A stretch of 35,133 nt of DNA, from positions 1 to 35,133 of IMG/VR virus record IMGVR_UViG_3300025101_000080; one strand, given 5' to 3'. Source of the DNA: a virus. The notes below the pieces were generated by a model, which was given only the letters and a program-made list of their open reading frames with translations, did no database searches and was not told where the DNA came from. Numbering within the stretch: position 1 is the first letter of the stretch; every line of letters begins with the position of its first letter. The position numbers and the translations under genes were made by a program. Of this stretch, positions 18,201-26,100 are shown piece by piece.

Positions 18201-18559
18201 GTGGTAACAATAATGATATTGTTGGTGTTGGAACACTATTTGCAGATAACATCTATATTATTCAATCAATTACTAAGAGTGGACAAAATGCTGAAATAGT
18301 CACGAATATTCACTCAGGAACTGTTCACGCAGGATTGACTGCATCACACACCGCAAATGGTGGGTATAATGGTCGATTCTCATGGGGTAGATTCTTTAAT
18401 TCATCAGGTGCGTTTAGTAGACCAGAACCAATTTCAATTGGTGTAACAGGTCATACAGTTGGACTTTCAACAGGTACAGGAATATCAACTTTCCCAACAA
18501 TTCAAAGGAGAGTATTTGGTCTTCGTGATACCGGTGCAGTCCGTAAAACATTAAGTTGA
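6251..18559 (+). CDS. Giant mosaic virion structural protein in the gp7 position
   Basis: This 4102-residue protein fills the place of T4 gp7 (1032 residues) between gp6 and gp8 and is probably a baseplate wedge or peripheral baseplate protein. The first 250 residues include 'VDFLKQYYISQEHRGG' and 'KGTAESFRILFNVLYG' (about 203-218), a signature of phage baseplate proteins at this position. The rest is a chain of beta-rich modules: 'GxGYTxxPxV' repeats, 'HGfxtGexvxY...GL...Y.V' repeats, 'Id.EvixY...RG..Gt..aH' repeats, a degenerate YHYH domain (about 1240-1330), a 'FRCSKDNFQTLHPYPR' module (about 3390) and a 'LMIYVNGVLQEPGVAYTFDGG' module (about 3630). No cysteine network, signal peptide or membrane segment is seen. 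The frame is unbroken over 12.3 kb. Giant genes here are known in cyanophages; direct gp7 homology is inferred mainly from position. Confidence 0.85.
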   Translation: MIGTGIEKRIQVQQIIESQLPEFILSESPKTVDFLKQYYISQEHRGGVVDLSDNLDQYIKLDNLTPEVIVGVTTLTAGITTASDTITVSTTKGFPNEYGLLKIDDEVITYTGITTNSFTGCVRGFSGITSFTDTNNPGELVFTQSTTSVHDANSVVNNLSVLFLQEFYKKVKTSLTPGLEDTKFISDLDVSNFIKESKSLYQSKGTAESFRILFNVLYGLSPKIIDLEEFLVKPSGAEYIRREIILAEVISGDPNKLLGQTVTKSDDLQTNASVSEVEIVTRNRKTFYKISLFVGFNDRSGINGTFTIPGKSKSIGNVSAGSSVITVDSTVGFGTTGTVISGINTITYGDKTVNQFLNCTGIGSSISSTDDVRADEFIFGYEDGDLTKRVELRITGVLSDFELLERTGSSVTSEGERITVKNLGEVVPNPSVNKTKKEVFFNSWIYNTSCTFEIDSINGSTFLLKSDFDKSNLKEGDKVDIIRRGTEIVDVSDAVIKTTNPTGLQDKQLILDNIVGFTPATGISYNIRRKLDRAFSTTSQLQFGNNVITSNVQNTYNDGDENYYVASSSLPSYDITETVSKSVIPNSTGTSLQGFNNVTQKYSIISFATDTEFRTGDAIFYKPSSTPLTGLEEGVYYVEVLSQKNQIRIYSSRSFIPISDFLEFTSSGSGSHSFVLLRHKNELIGVQKILKKFPTEANIESGSSTPTEPGSTGILVNGVEITNYKSLDKIYYGPLKDVKVFNGGSNFDVINLPNIILPQVASGTTALVQPVIQGTLKEVLVDQQDFDIENVLSLTLSGGNGTGAILKPIVSKRFRELSFDGRNSATRGGVDIANDQIIFDKPHNLLSGEPLVYNNNNNLSLGVGSFKGSNTDQNKTLSNGSIYFPEVVGISSIKLFETLNDFNSGINTVGFTTVNTQGTHKFRLLNKKNHLRSVVIENAGTDYTNRKLLVKPVSISTIENTVNFVDHGFLDGEVVAYNFEAGGATIVGLSSANQYKVIALDNDTFRVANAGVGGTDNSDYLRGDYVKFTSAGTGLQEFKYPEIELNIKAVYSPTTFARNGDLVVTPVVRGSIIKNYLYEPGTNYGSEILNFEKKPGVTLQNGKQAEIRAIASEGKIIAVDIRFGGKEYFSPPDLEFVGVGSGVGAKLRPIVTNGKITDVKIVNPGIGYTATPTVRVKPAGSGQIFEPSIRSLTINSLTRFGDEVLLRESDDNLQYAVVGYNTSIYSTLFEDPDSITGHSPIVGWAYDGNPIYGPYGYSDPADSDSAIVILNTSYTLNTSNVTNRPTSFAGGFFVEDHQYDDSGDLDESNGRFCKTPDYPNGVYAYFVGVSTGAQGNLDPKFPYFIGDNYRSKPIDDNFLIDQNNFDFNTSKLIRNTLPYKVADPTADNDFLIESNESVEQSSIVESVTRGSVEGFQIVESGSDFKVGDSLNFDNTNSSGGGASASISKVTGKPITSVDTTVQTYNNVVYVRDSATQVSAFISTSHTFANNDQIVVSGLSTSIPNLTDSHKVGVSSVQVALYKELGANSSAGIVTDIYVSSIPDRVSAGSSIGIGTEKLLVLNTFRDRQILRVKRGVVGAAHTLSAPVLTVPQKFTIPIVTDPFESKIDDKVFFNPKEQVGLALTAGTVIGMAKSFTTGELSKVISVPAKSIFLPNHPFVSNQQLTFKIPSGAGALSVGTGVTQAVTASFNLSDGATVFAKRISSDLVGLSTIKGGETIFFKTSPTDSFEYLLESNFTQVTGKAQEITAHVAVSTSHGLTELDTIDLTLDSNRSGGTGISTSVIVKYSSSEDKILINPLTVAQTNIGADTIFKDDHGFSTGEKVFYDGGTSQATGLSTSSYFVYRIDDNSFQLGETLFDVQNEPPKVVGITTNTGGSGQEFSLINPSLSVTKNNDLVFYVSDSSLNGFKFNLYYDKDFKNEFVSTGSTESFSVTKVGTVGVGTTATVTLNYKSENPINVFYTLEKTGFISTSDTDVQNGSRINYINSEYEGTYTAFGVGTTSFNISLQNVPEKLNYVQTEVDTMSYLTNSTSASGGVGRINLASGGFGYKKIPGISSITSVNGINSKILCLSSSVNKINKVRILDPGFEYHSDQTLRPEARISPTITLINSDVISEIQVISGGKNYISAPDLVVVDPETGQLTDQGVIELSLNSSSIASVNIISSPKGLKPVEQRIRTINNSNGISVSSISGMSTTTTTGIVTCTLVTPIGGFAPAPFAVGDQIFVEGIQLESTEGSGYNSTDHGFVFFTISDYQNTSPAKLEFNLTGIGVSIGIAKTSQTNYATITNFNNYPQFRTIQKSAEFRIGERLAVKENNNFVLSNLSVLENNPDEFIKIFGKRELVVGDEIRGEITGTQATINSIALNRGRFDVDYALRQDRGWNTEVGKLSEDYQVLADNDYYQNLSYTIQSPITFEEIVDPVNRLVHTTGLKNFADTGITSTAKSGISSTSDLVIARDLVSEERVDTINNFDLVVDTDTLIGGTQSKFLKLRNQKLASYIECRTNRVLDIDDISSQFSNTNSSQNNRIDFAINENYESFLIQTKNPTTSEIQVDEVVVFKDNTDTFTFEKNNIGIGTQKIVDVIGFTDSATSDTSLRVTPTDPFDDDLDIKVYRNTFNSTLAGINTQSVGFVNLVGVAKSVNPSTTVSLVSSPVGVTSAFYATVEVTDADTNEKNLVDIYATHDGTNSYFTEYYVDSGDIANFSSNFIGTFTSNLSGGILSIDFQNTGIHTAILRSKAVGLGLTSVGIGTFRFKDTAQLDGSERTVNLQSNFKRVSSTSTIVGVDSNKFSTIKSIVKVAVGSTIAIHQVLATHNGTDTSLVHYPFISIGSTAGIGTFIANYANNKFNLRFNPDTGVSDAEVSAYSEIIYTDLDLFNVPPDLTYGRVTESVAVRQYNAVNGNRANKTEFELKHGGVPIFAKVFSPSDATKLDPVTGIFTINDHFFSTGEKLKYTPKSTFIGVTADAMETSAGTDLTTDVFAINLTQDTFKLALTKSNANAGTGVTFTSLGAGNAHQLEMTKKLEKSLINVDGLIQSPIAFTPVNTTVTNNGGSISASDAIFSVAGISSIIEGDILEVGTELMKVTSVGLGTTALGPISGNGALNLVGVDRGSLGSTAASHNDSTAIRKFKGSFNIVDSKIHFTDAPKGTNFAAQDPSSLPFPRSDFHGRVYLRNDYTNNRIFDDISDGFTGIAATHIVKVGGANTTGIQTGGSIVLLNGIFQTPTTDNNQGNNYDYISDASAGITTIVFTGITSTDGSKIVSESDINLNQLPRGGMIVSLGSTGGLGVAPLVGAAVTVVKNANGVLTSVGAGATDQLGSGYRGSVSIGVTDIAYEHRFASSGIGSIRKSNFSTGDAFTATNAVYTSHTGVLVITIPNHGLTTSDTVGIDTGGLVFRCSKDNFQTLHPYPRSVSVTAQGTRSDPVAGIQTTITAKTTNTITINVGPGGGAGTGAVVNATVGAGGTLAFTVANGGTGYVNPRINIPSPTYENLEVVGVSRLGIGATTDTGLGLKISVDVGAASTVGVGSTLHTVKSFKITRNGFGFKKGDVFKVVGLVTDRQLTNRVNEFELTVTETFTDNFSSWDFGEFDFIDPIKNLQNGVRKRFPIKVNGELLSFEIDGANAQSSLVIMRNLLMIYVNGVLQEPGVAYTFDGGTTFAFSIAPSADDDVAIFFYKGSVGGSSPDTVTVDVQETLKAGDIIEVGSISGDLGQSERTVIGITTSDTFETEIYTGTGINQNTFKPIVNWKKQKVDKIIRGDVVSKARDSIEPLIFPTARIIGNISTATAAGTNIFVDDAQFFEYEEDHSSININSFGGLLINNVNPVAAALTATVSAGGTISAITVVSGGSGYVGSTTSVSIAAPVGVANTLFAQVGVSTFATATATITNGSIASVAVNNIGLGYTTANPPIVLAPFPELISEEITNIKEVAGFSGIITGITTTTVGVSTLGLRIGLARTSDNFNDLQAGYPIYIFDTTVGNGVTSINLSGNNNDIVGVGTLFADNIYIIQSITKSGQNAEIVTNIHSGTVHAGLTASHTANGGYNGRFSWGRFFNSSGAFSRPEPISIGVTGHTVGLSTGTGISTFPTIQRRVFGLRDTGAVRKTLS
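8460..9800 (+). repeat. GxGY-type and HGF-type protein repeats in giant gene, first cluster
   Basis: The protein carries repeats such as 'VFNGGSNFDVINLPNI', 'ENAGTDYTNRKLLVKP', 'YEPGTNYGSEILNF', 'IRFGGKEYFSPPDLEFV' and 'IVNPGIGYTATPTVRVKP', interleaved with 'DKPHNLLSGEPLVYN' and 'VDHGFLDGEVVAYN'. They alternate with 'G(S/T)GxGAxAxPxV' linkers and read as tandem beta units. Confidence 0.7.
9960..10300 (+). other. Degenerate YHYH-type domain in giant protein
   Basis: The encoded 'GWAYDGNPIYGPYGYSDP' (from about 9976) followed about 45 residues later by 'LDESNGRFCKTPDYPNG' and 'VYAYFVG' matches the order of YHYH domains, but the name-giving histidines are replaced (YAYF). It occurs once in the giant protein, at about residues 1240-1330. 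Confidence 0.7.
12360..12790 (+). repeat. GxGY-type protein repeats in giant gene, second cluster
   Basis: Three successive units: 'LASGGFGYKKIPGIS', 'ILDPGFEYHSDQTLRP' and 'VISGGKNYISAPDLVVVDP', each ending in a strand and separated by about 30 residues of 'NSxxIxxVxI'-like linker. Confidence 0.65.
17760..18000 (+). repeat. GxGY-type protein repeats in giant gene, third cluster
   Basis: Two units, 'VVSGGSGYVGSTTSVSIAAP' and 'VNNIGLGYTTANPPIVLAP', with an Ala/Thr-rich linker 'ATATITNGSIASVAV' between them. Another single unit, 'VANGGTGYVNPRINIPSP', is encoded at about 16645-16700. Confidence 0.65.
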
Positions 18560-18569
18560 TAGTTTCACG

Positions 18570-18577
18570 TATAAATA
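18570..18577 (+). promoter_or_regulatory. T4-type late promoter before gp8
   Basis: An exact TATAAATA lies in the 36-base gap between the giant gene and gp8, 18 bases before the gp8 ATG. This restarts late transcription after the 12.3-kb gene. No Shine-Dalgarno is present. Confidence 0.85.
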
Positions 18578-18595
18578 TAGAAAAAAAGCGATAAA

Positions 18596-20155
18596 ATGCC
18601 AGCAGTAGTCACTGATCAGTTTAGAATATTAAATGCAAGTAACTTTGTTGATACGGTTACTGGGATAGGAGGAACTGATCCATCAAATTCATTTTATGTT
18701 ACATTAGGTCTGCCCAATCCAACAATTGTGGGGTTTGGTAGAACTTCTACATGGAATACAAGCACTCCTAATCCTGTTGATAATATCAATAATAACAACA
18801 ATATTGGTGATACTACTTTATTTGGTAAAAGAGTTACTGGTAAGAATGTAAGAAGATTGATAAGAAAGGTCGATTGGACACAAGGAACAAGATATGAAAT
18901 GTATCGTCATGACTATAGTATTGATTCACCTTCACCGGTAACTCAGTCAGCAAGACTATATGACTCAAGATATTATGTAATTAACGAAAACTTTAATGTA
19001 TACATTTGTATTGATAATGGTTCATCAGGTATCAACACTACTGGAAATGCATCACAAGATCAACCAACCTTTACAGATTTAGAACCATCAAGAGCTGGAG
19101 AGAGTGGAGATGGTTACATTTGGAAGTTCTTGTATACTGTATCACCAAGTGATATTATTAAATTTGATTCAACTGAGTTTATTGCAGTTCCAAATGATTG
19201 GACAACAACTAACGATGCTACAATTCAAGCAGTACGTGAAAATGGTGATTCTGATTTAAACAATAACCAAATTAAGAAAGTTTATATTGATAATCAAGGT
19301 AATGGATATTCAGGGGGAGTTGGCCAAGAATTTAATATTCTAGGAGATGGTACAGGAGGTAAGGTAGTAGTTGATGTAGTCGGAGGTAAGATTACAAACG
19401 CTGTCATATCTGCTGGTGGTAAAGGATATACTTACGGTATTGTTGATTTAGGAACTATCAATGCGAATACCTCTATCAAAGCAAAATTAATACCAATTAT
19501 ACCACCTTCAAAAGGTCATGGATTTAATGTATATGAAGAACTAGGTACAGATAGAGTTCTATGTTATGCAAGATTTGGGGGAGACAACAAAGATTTCCCG
19601 TTTGATACTAAATTTGCTCAAGTCGAACTAGTTAAAAATCCAACATCAGTTGGAACGACATCAATTTACTTTAGTGATTCTTATTCATCACTTAACTCTA
19701 TTAAGTTTCCATCAACTACAACATCAGTTCCAACTATCGGTGAAAAGATTAGTCAATCTGTCACCGGAGGTACAGCTGTTGGTTATGTTGCATCATTTGA
19801 TAAAGAAACTAAAGTATTGAAATACTTCCAAGATAGATCACTCTATTTTGGTAATGGTGAAGATCAAACAGATTATGTTGGTATATCTACTTTGGGACAG
19901 AAGTTTGCATTCCAATCAACTGCAAACCCAATAACTGCTCCAAGTGGATTCTCCGGATCTGTTGAGACTACATTTAGTTCAGGTATTACCACAGTTGGTA
20001 CTAAGAATGTAGGTTTAGGTGTGACTTTCACAAATGGACTTGCTGAACCTGAAATAAATAAAGGGTCAGGTGATATAATCTACATTGACAATAGGGCGAC
20101 TATTACAAGAAACGCAAGACAAAAAGAAGACGTAAAAATCATTCTGGAATTCTAA
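18596..20155 (+). CDS. 8: Baseplate wedge subunit gp8
   Basis: This 519-residue protein is T4 gp8, a wedge component that dimerises in the baseplate. The N-terminal 'TDQFRILNASNFVDTV', the central 'GDGYIWKFLYTVSPSDIIKF' with 'EFIAVPNDW', and the C-terminal 'GDIIYIDNRATITRNARQKE' with 'VKIILEF' align with T4 gp8 (for example 'GDGYVWEYLFEI' and 'GEMIYMENRPPI'). T4 gp8 is only 334 residues; the extra length includes two GxGY-type repeats (about residues 228-290: 'IDNQGNGYSGG', 'ISAGGKGYTYG') followed by a conserved 'KGHGFNVYEELG' segment. It follows its own late promoter and is 3 bases before the next gene. Confidence 0.9.
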   Translation: MPAVVTDQFRILNASNFVDTVTGIGGTDPSNSFYVTLGLPNPTIVGFGRTSTWNTSTPNPVDNINNNNNIGDTTLFGKRVTGKNVRRLIRKVDWTQGTRYEMYRHDYSIDSPSPVTQSARLYDSRYYVINENFNVYICIDNGSSGINTTGNASQDQPTFTDLEPSRAGESGDGYIWKFLYTVSPSDIIKFDSTEFIAVPNDWTTTNDATIQAVRENGDSDLNNNQIKKVYIDNQGNGYSGGVGQEFNILGDGTGGKVVVDVVGGKITNAVISAGGKGYTYGIVDLGTINANTSIKAKLIPIIPPSKGHGFNVYEELGTDRVLCYARFGGDNKDFPFDTKFAQVELVKNPTSVGTTSIYFSDSYSSLNSIKFPSTTTSVPTIGEKISQSVTGGTAVGYVASFDKETKVLKYFQDRSLYFGNGEDQTDYVGISTLGQKFAFQSTANPITAPSGFSGSVETTFSSGITTVGTKNVGLGVTFTNGLAEPEINKGSGDIIYIDNRATITRNARQKEDVKIILEF

Positions 20156-20158
20156 AAA

Positions 20159-23100
20159 ATGCCACAAAAAACGAATTTAAATATAAGTCCTTATTTCGAC
20201 GATTTCAAAAAGGATAATAATTTCTATAGGGTCTTGTTTAATCCGGGAAAACCCGTACAAGCAAGAGAACTAACCACACTTCAATCTATCTTACAAGATC
20301 AGATTGAATCTTTTGGTAGTCATATGTTTAAAGAGGGATCAATGGTGATTCCCGGAAACATATCATATGATGCAGAGTATTTTTCAATAAAATTAGACTC
20401 AAATCATTTAGGTGTTGCAGTTTCAGTATATGTTGATAGTTTAAAAGGCAAAATCTTAACAGGACAAAGTAGTGGCATCAAAGTTCTTGTTGATGATTAT
20501 GCTCTTCCAAATGATTCAACTGGTATTACAGATTTAACATTCTTTATCAAATATATTGATTCTGGTAGTAACAACTCAGTCTCATTCTTAGAGGATGGAG
20601 AGGATTTACTTGTTGATGAGGGATTTGTGTACGGAAATACTCCAGTTAATGCTGGAGACTCTGTGGCTACCCTTATAGAGGCAGATGCTTGTAAAACAGG
20701 ATGTAAGGCATCTATTGCAGATGGTGTATTCTTTATTCGTGGTCATTTTGTTAACGTTTCTGCTGATAAATTAGTTCTTGATCCATATACAAACAACCCA
20801 TCATATAGAGTTGGTTTATTTGTACAGGAAGAATTAGTAAATGCTGATTCAGACTCATCATTGAATGATAATGCAAGAGGATTTTCAAACTTTGCAGCTC
20901 CCGGTGCAGATAGATTAAAAATATCTACAAAACTAACCAAAAAATCATTAACAGATTTTAATGATAAGAATTTTATTGAATTAATTCGTCTTGATGATGG
21001 TGAACTTAAAAAATTACAAAATTCCACACAATATTCTTTAATTAGAGACTACTTTGCAAAAAGAACTTTTGAGGAGTCTGGAAACTACTCACTTAAAAAC
21101 TTCCAATTAAATGCATTTGAATCTCTTAATGATGGTTTATCAAATGAGGGTGTATTTACATCTAATGAAACAACTGATCAAGGTAAAACACCTTCTGATG
21201 ACTTATTAGCACTTAAAGTATCACCCGGAAAGGCATATGTAAGAGGATATGATATTGAAAGACCAGCTACAACAATATTAGACTTAGATAAACCAAGAGA
21301 TAAGAAAGTAATTGAAAATAGTTCAGTACCATTCAGACTTGGTAATTTATTCCAAGTTAACCGTGCTGCTGGAACACCAAAGATTGGTTTAGATGGAACT
21401 GGAACTATTGCTCTATTTGATCAAAGAAAGGGATCAACAAATAACGCAACTGCTGGTACAGGAACTCAAATAGGTGATGCAAGAGTATATGCATTCGAGA
21501 ATCATGATGCATCTGGTGGTTCTGCTGCAACAAAATTTGATTTGTATCTATTTGACATACAAACATATACAGTTTTAGTTGTAAATAAAGCAGTATCAAA
21601 CACTGATTTACCTGATACCTCATTCATAGAGGGTCTTTCAAGTGGTGCAACAGGATTTGCTGTAAGCTCTGGTGGTAATAGTACAACTGTTACATTAAGA
21701 AATACATCAGGAACATTTATTGCTGGTGAAGAAATAAGAATTAATGATAATATTGGTGGTGCTACAAGAAGTATAAAAACTGTAACTGAAAAATCACTTA
21801 GAGATGTCAAATCTGTATACCAAGATGCATCTGCATTAGGTTTGCAGACTGATTTTAGTGCAGATATGGTTCTAAAACAGTCACCAATTAAGGAATTAGG
21901 GCCTGGGGATAATGTTAGTGTAAGTGGATCTAATATTTTAACCTGTGCAGGTAAGACATTTGGTTCACTAAGAGTTGGTGATATATTAATATTCAATTTA
22001 CCGGCAACATCCAATGCACCAAGATTTAATCGTGTATCTGATATTTCTTCTGATTTAAAATCAGTAACACTAGCAGCAGTGACAAGTGTATCAGGAGTTT
22101 GTGTAGGAACCGTATTAGCATCCACAACTTCAACTGGTATTAGTGTTGGTAAACCTGCAGTTAATAATGAAAATGCTGGATTATTTGCACAGTTACAGGA
22201 AAAAAATGTATCTGATGTTGATCTAAGTAACTCAGAATTGACAATTAAAACTCAAATTACTGGTGAAGCCACTGATGCAAATGGTTTGTTATCATTTAAT
22301 CTCTCAAATTTGGTAGGTATTACAAGTGCTTTATTTGAAACATTTGATAATGACAGATATTCAGTGCATCTTTCAAATGGAACTATTGAATCTTTATCAA
22401 CAGATCAGTTTACTTTATCAAATAATGCATCAACAGTAACAATAACAGGATTAACAGCAAGTCAATCAAATGTGGTTGTAAACGCAACTGTGAAAAAAGT
22501 TTCAATCAGCACAAAACAAAAAACATTTGATCGAAGTCATGTTGTTAATGTTGACAAATGTATTTCTGGTATATCAACTGCAAATGGGCTAACACAAAAT
22601 AACTTTGTAGGACTTCGTGTTGATGATAAAGTCATTTCTTTAAATACACCTGATGTTGTTAATGTTGTTGGTGTATATGAATCAGTAACAAATGTTGCTC
22701 CAGTATTAGATAAATTAATCTTTGTAAGTGGACTGTCTTTAAATACTGCTTCAATACTAGGTGAAAAGATAATAGGATCTCAAAGTGGTGCGATAGCTCA
22801 AATTACTGAGAGAACAAATGCAACAACTGTAGAAATTGCATATTTAACTCAACAGAATTTCCTTATAGGTGAAACAGTTACATTTGAAGAATCAAATATT
22901 ATTACTAACTTACAAAATGTCACTGCAGGATCATATTTAAATATAACATCAAGTTTTAATTTAGATAAGGGTCAAAAAAATGCATTCTATGATTTTTCAA
23001 GAATTGTTAGAAAGGATGGAGAAAGAGTTCCAAACAGAAGACTTAAAATTGTAGTAAACAGATATACCATTCCTTCAAATGATAAAGGTGATGTGTATAC

Positions 23101-26100
23101 AGTTGGATCTTATGATGAAGATAGATTTAGTAAAGATGTTCCAATTCTTGAAGGTGATATAAGAGCATCAGATACATTAGACTTTAGACCTAGAGTTGCT
23201 GATTTTTCTGCTACAACTAGTTCACCATTTGATTTCCAAAATAGAAACTTTGCAACTGGTGGTGTGAATCCAACATTAGTTCCATCTCCAAACGAAAGTT
23301 CAATAATTGGAATTAGTCACTATCTACCTAGAACTGATAAATTAATACTTGATCCTTCAGCAAATATTGATAACAGATATACTTCAGGAGAATTTGTTGT
23401 TGTTCAGGGTGTATCATCTAAGAATCCCATAGCTCCAGAGGATATTGAGTTAGGTATGACAGTGGCTAAAATTGAAATGCCAGCATATCTTTATGATCCA
23501 AAAGATGTAAAAATTACTGTAGTTGATAATCGTAGATATACGATGAGAGACATTGGTAAGATTGAGGATAGGGTAGAAAACTTAGAGACAGTTACATCAT
23601 TAAGTCTTCTTGAATTGGATACAAAAACACTCCAAGTACAAGATGCTGATGGTTTATCAAGATTTAAGAGTGGTTTCTTTGTAGATGATTTTAAAAATAA
23701 TTCACTACTTGATGTAAATAATCCAGATTGTAAGGTAGATATTGACTTAGAAAATAGTCAACTTGTAACACCTACTGATTTTTATTCACTTAAACCTGAA
23801 TTAGCATTAGATCCTTCAGTGGATTCTACAACTGCTGATTTTTCTGCAGATCTAAATCTATTAGATTCTGGTATCAGAAAGACCGGTGATATATTAACAT
23901 TAGATTATGAAGAGGTTACACTTCTTGATCAACCATTAGCATCAAGAGTAGAGAATGTAAACCCATTCAATGTTGTATCATTCCGTGGTAATTTGGTTAT
24001 CAATCCTAGTGCAGATACTTGGACAAGAAACGTTATCTTAGATAATGGTAATCGTACATTATTTGGTGATCCTGCTGATAGTTTTGCATCACAAGTATTA
24101 GTAAGTAGTGAACCAGAAACACATATACGTTCAAGAAACGTTGGTTTTGAAGCAACAACACTAAAACCAAACACAAGATACTACCCATTCTTTGATAGTT
24201 CAAGTGGTATTGATATAATTCCAAAATTAGTTGAAGTTACTATGTTCTCTGGTGTGTTTACAATCGGAGAAAATGTTCAAGCATTTGTAAGAACAAGTAC
24301 AACTGGTGATTTTGGCCCACAAAGAATAGGAAGATTTAGGTTATGTCAACCAAATCATAAGATAGGCCCATTCTCAGCACCAACAGGAACATATTCAACA
24401 AATCCTTATAATACAGCAGTTACTATTCCTACAACATATTCATCATCATCAACAGTGTTGAATATTGATATTGCCTCACTTCTAGAGGAAGCACAGGGTA
24501 GATATTTTGGAAGAGTTAATACTGAAACAGTAATTGTTGGTGAAACAAGTGGTGCGATTGCAAATGTATCAAATGTTAGATTATTGACTGATAGAGTTGG
24601 TGATTTAAACGGATCATTCTTTATTCGTAATCCACTATCAACTCCAACACCACCTTTAAGATTTACTAATGGTGATAATTCATTCAAACTAACTTCTAGT
24701 CCAACAAATGAACTTTCAGTTCCCGGTTCACCATCTGTAAGTAGTGTTCAATCAACATATAGTACAAGTGGTATTGTAGATACATTTTCACAGACAACGA
24801 TAGGTATAAGAGAGTTACCACCACCTCCAATTCCTGTAATAATCAATATTACAAACGTATTTGTACAGCAGGAGGTTCAAGATGATGACCCACTTGCTCA
24901 ATCATTTACAGTGGATGAAACTGGTGCATATTTAACATCAGTAGACATCTTTATGAGAAAGAAAGATGCTAAAGAAAAATTAACTGTTCAAATAAGAACT
25001 ATGGAGTTAGGAACTCCAACAACAATTGCAGTTCAAAACTTTGCACAAGTTGTTCTTGATCCTTCCCAAGTTAATGTATCTGAAGATGCATCTGTTGCAA
25101 CAAACGTTAAATTCCCATCACCAATCTTCCTTGAAGGTGGTGAACAATATGCAGTTGTTCTATTAGCACCAACAACTAATAATTATGAGGCATGGATTGC
25201 TCGTATGGGTGATGCAACAATTGATACTCAGGCACTACCTGATTCTGAAAGTGTTGTAATATCTCAGCAGTATATTGGTGGTAGTTTATTTAAATCACAG
25301 AATGGTTCAATCTGGACAGCAAGCCAGTTTGAAGATATGAAGATTAAGTTAAATAAGGCAAAATTCACTACAACAGATGCTACAGCATTCTTCTATAATC
25401 CTTCATTAGATTACGAAAGTGATCAGGTTCCAACACTTGCACCAAATGCAGTAAAAGCATTACCACGTAAGTTGAAAGTTGGTATTGATAATATTACAGC
25501 AGCAATACCTGCTGCTCAATCATTGACTAGCGGTAGAAAAGTTAGTGATAGTACAAGTGCTGGTGCTGTTAATGGACTCATTGAATCTGTTGGTGGCCCA
25601 ATTAATGCTAAAACTATAACGAATGCCGGTATTGGATATTCAAATGGAACATTCACAAGTGTACCAGTATTCCCAATAACTGGTAATGGATCTGGTGCGG
25701 TGGCAAGTGTTACTATATCAAGTAATGTAGTAAACTCAGTTAGTTTTACTACTGCTGGAAGTGGATATGCAGTCGGAGATGTTGTAGGTCTAACCACATC
25801 AAATATGGTAAAAGGTGGTGGTGCTCAGATTACTGTTTCAACAGTAACAGGAACTGATACTTTATACCTTACAAATGTGCAGGGAGAGGCATTTACAACT
25901 GGACAAGATTTGGTTGTATTTAATAATGCTGGAACTGCAGTTGCATATGGAAGCACAGACATTACAAGTTCAGCAGTCCTTAGTGATCTGAATACTGGTA
26001 ATGTATTAGAGGTATCACATTATAATCACGGTATGACTGCCGATAATAACATAGTTGAATTATCAAATGTAGAACCTACTACTCAACCTATTAAGATTGA

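Noticed and set aside
6251-18559. DNA-level tandem repeats or a CRISPR array in the repetitive giant gene
   Set aside because: The repetition is at protein level; the DNA units are diverged, irregularly spaced and in frame, with no identical repeats and unique spacers.
6251-18559. The giant frame as a fusion made by sequencing error
   Set aside because: Codon use and module types are continuous throughout, no internal break is seen, and giant genes at this locus are known in cyanophages.
20053-20060. AATAAATA near the end of gp8 as a late promoter for the 2393-residue gene
   Set aside because: Same reasons: one mismatch, about 100 bases upstream, inside coding sequence; gp8 and the next gene are only 3 bases apart and likely share a transcript.
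21502-22125. Long reverse-strand open frame (207 residues) and similar ones at 26941-27456, 7111-7557 and 34657-35121
   Set aside because: All lie wholly opposite well-supported + strand genes, have no ribosome sites, and show repetitive Ser/Thr/Leu composition expected from the antisense of AT-rich coding DNA.
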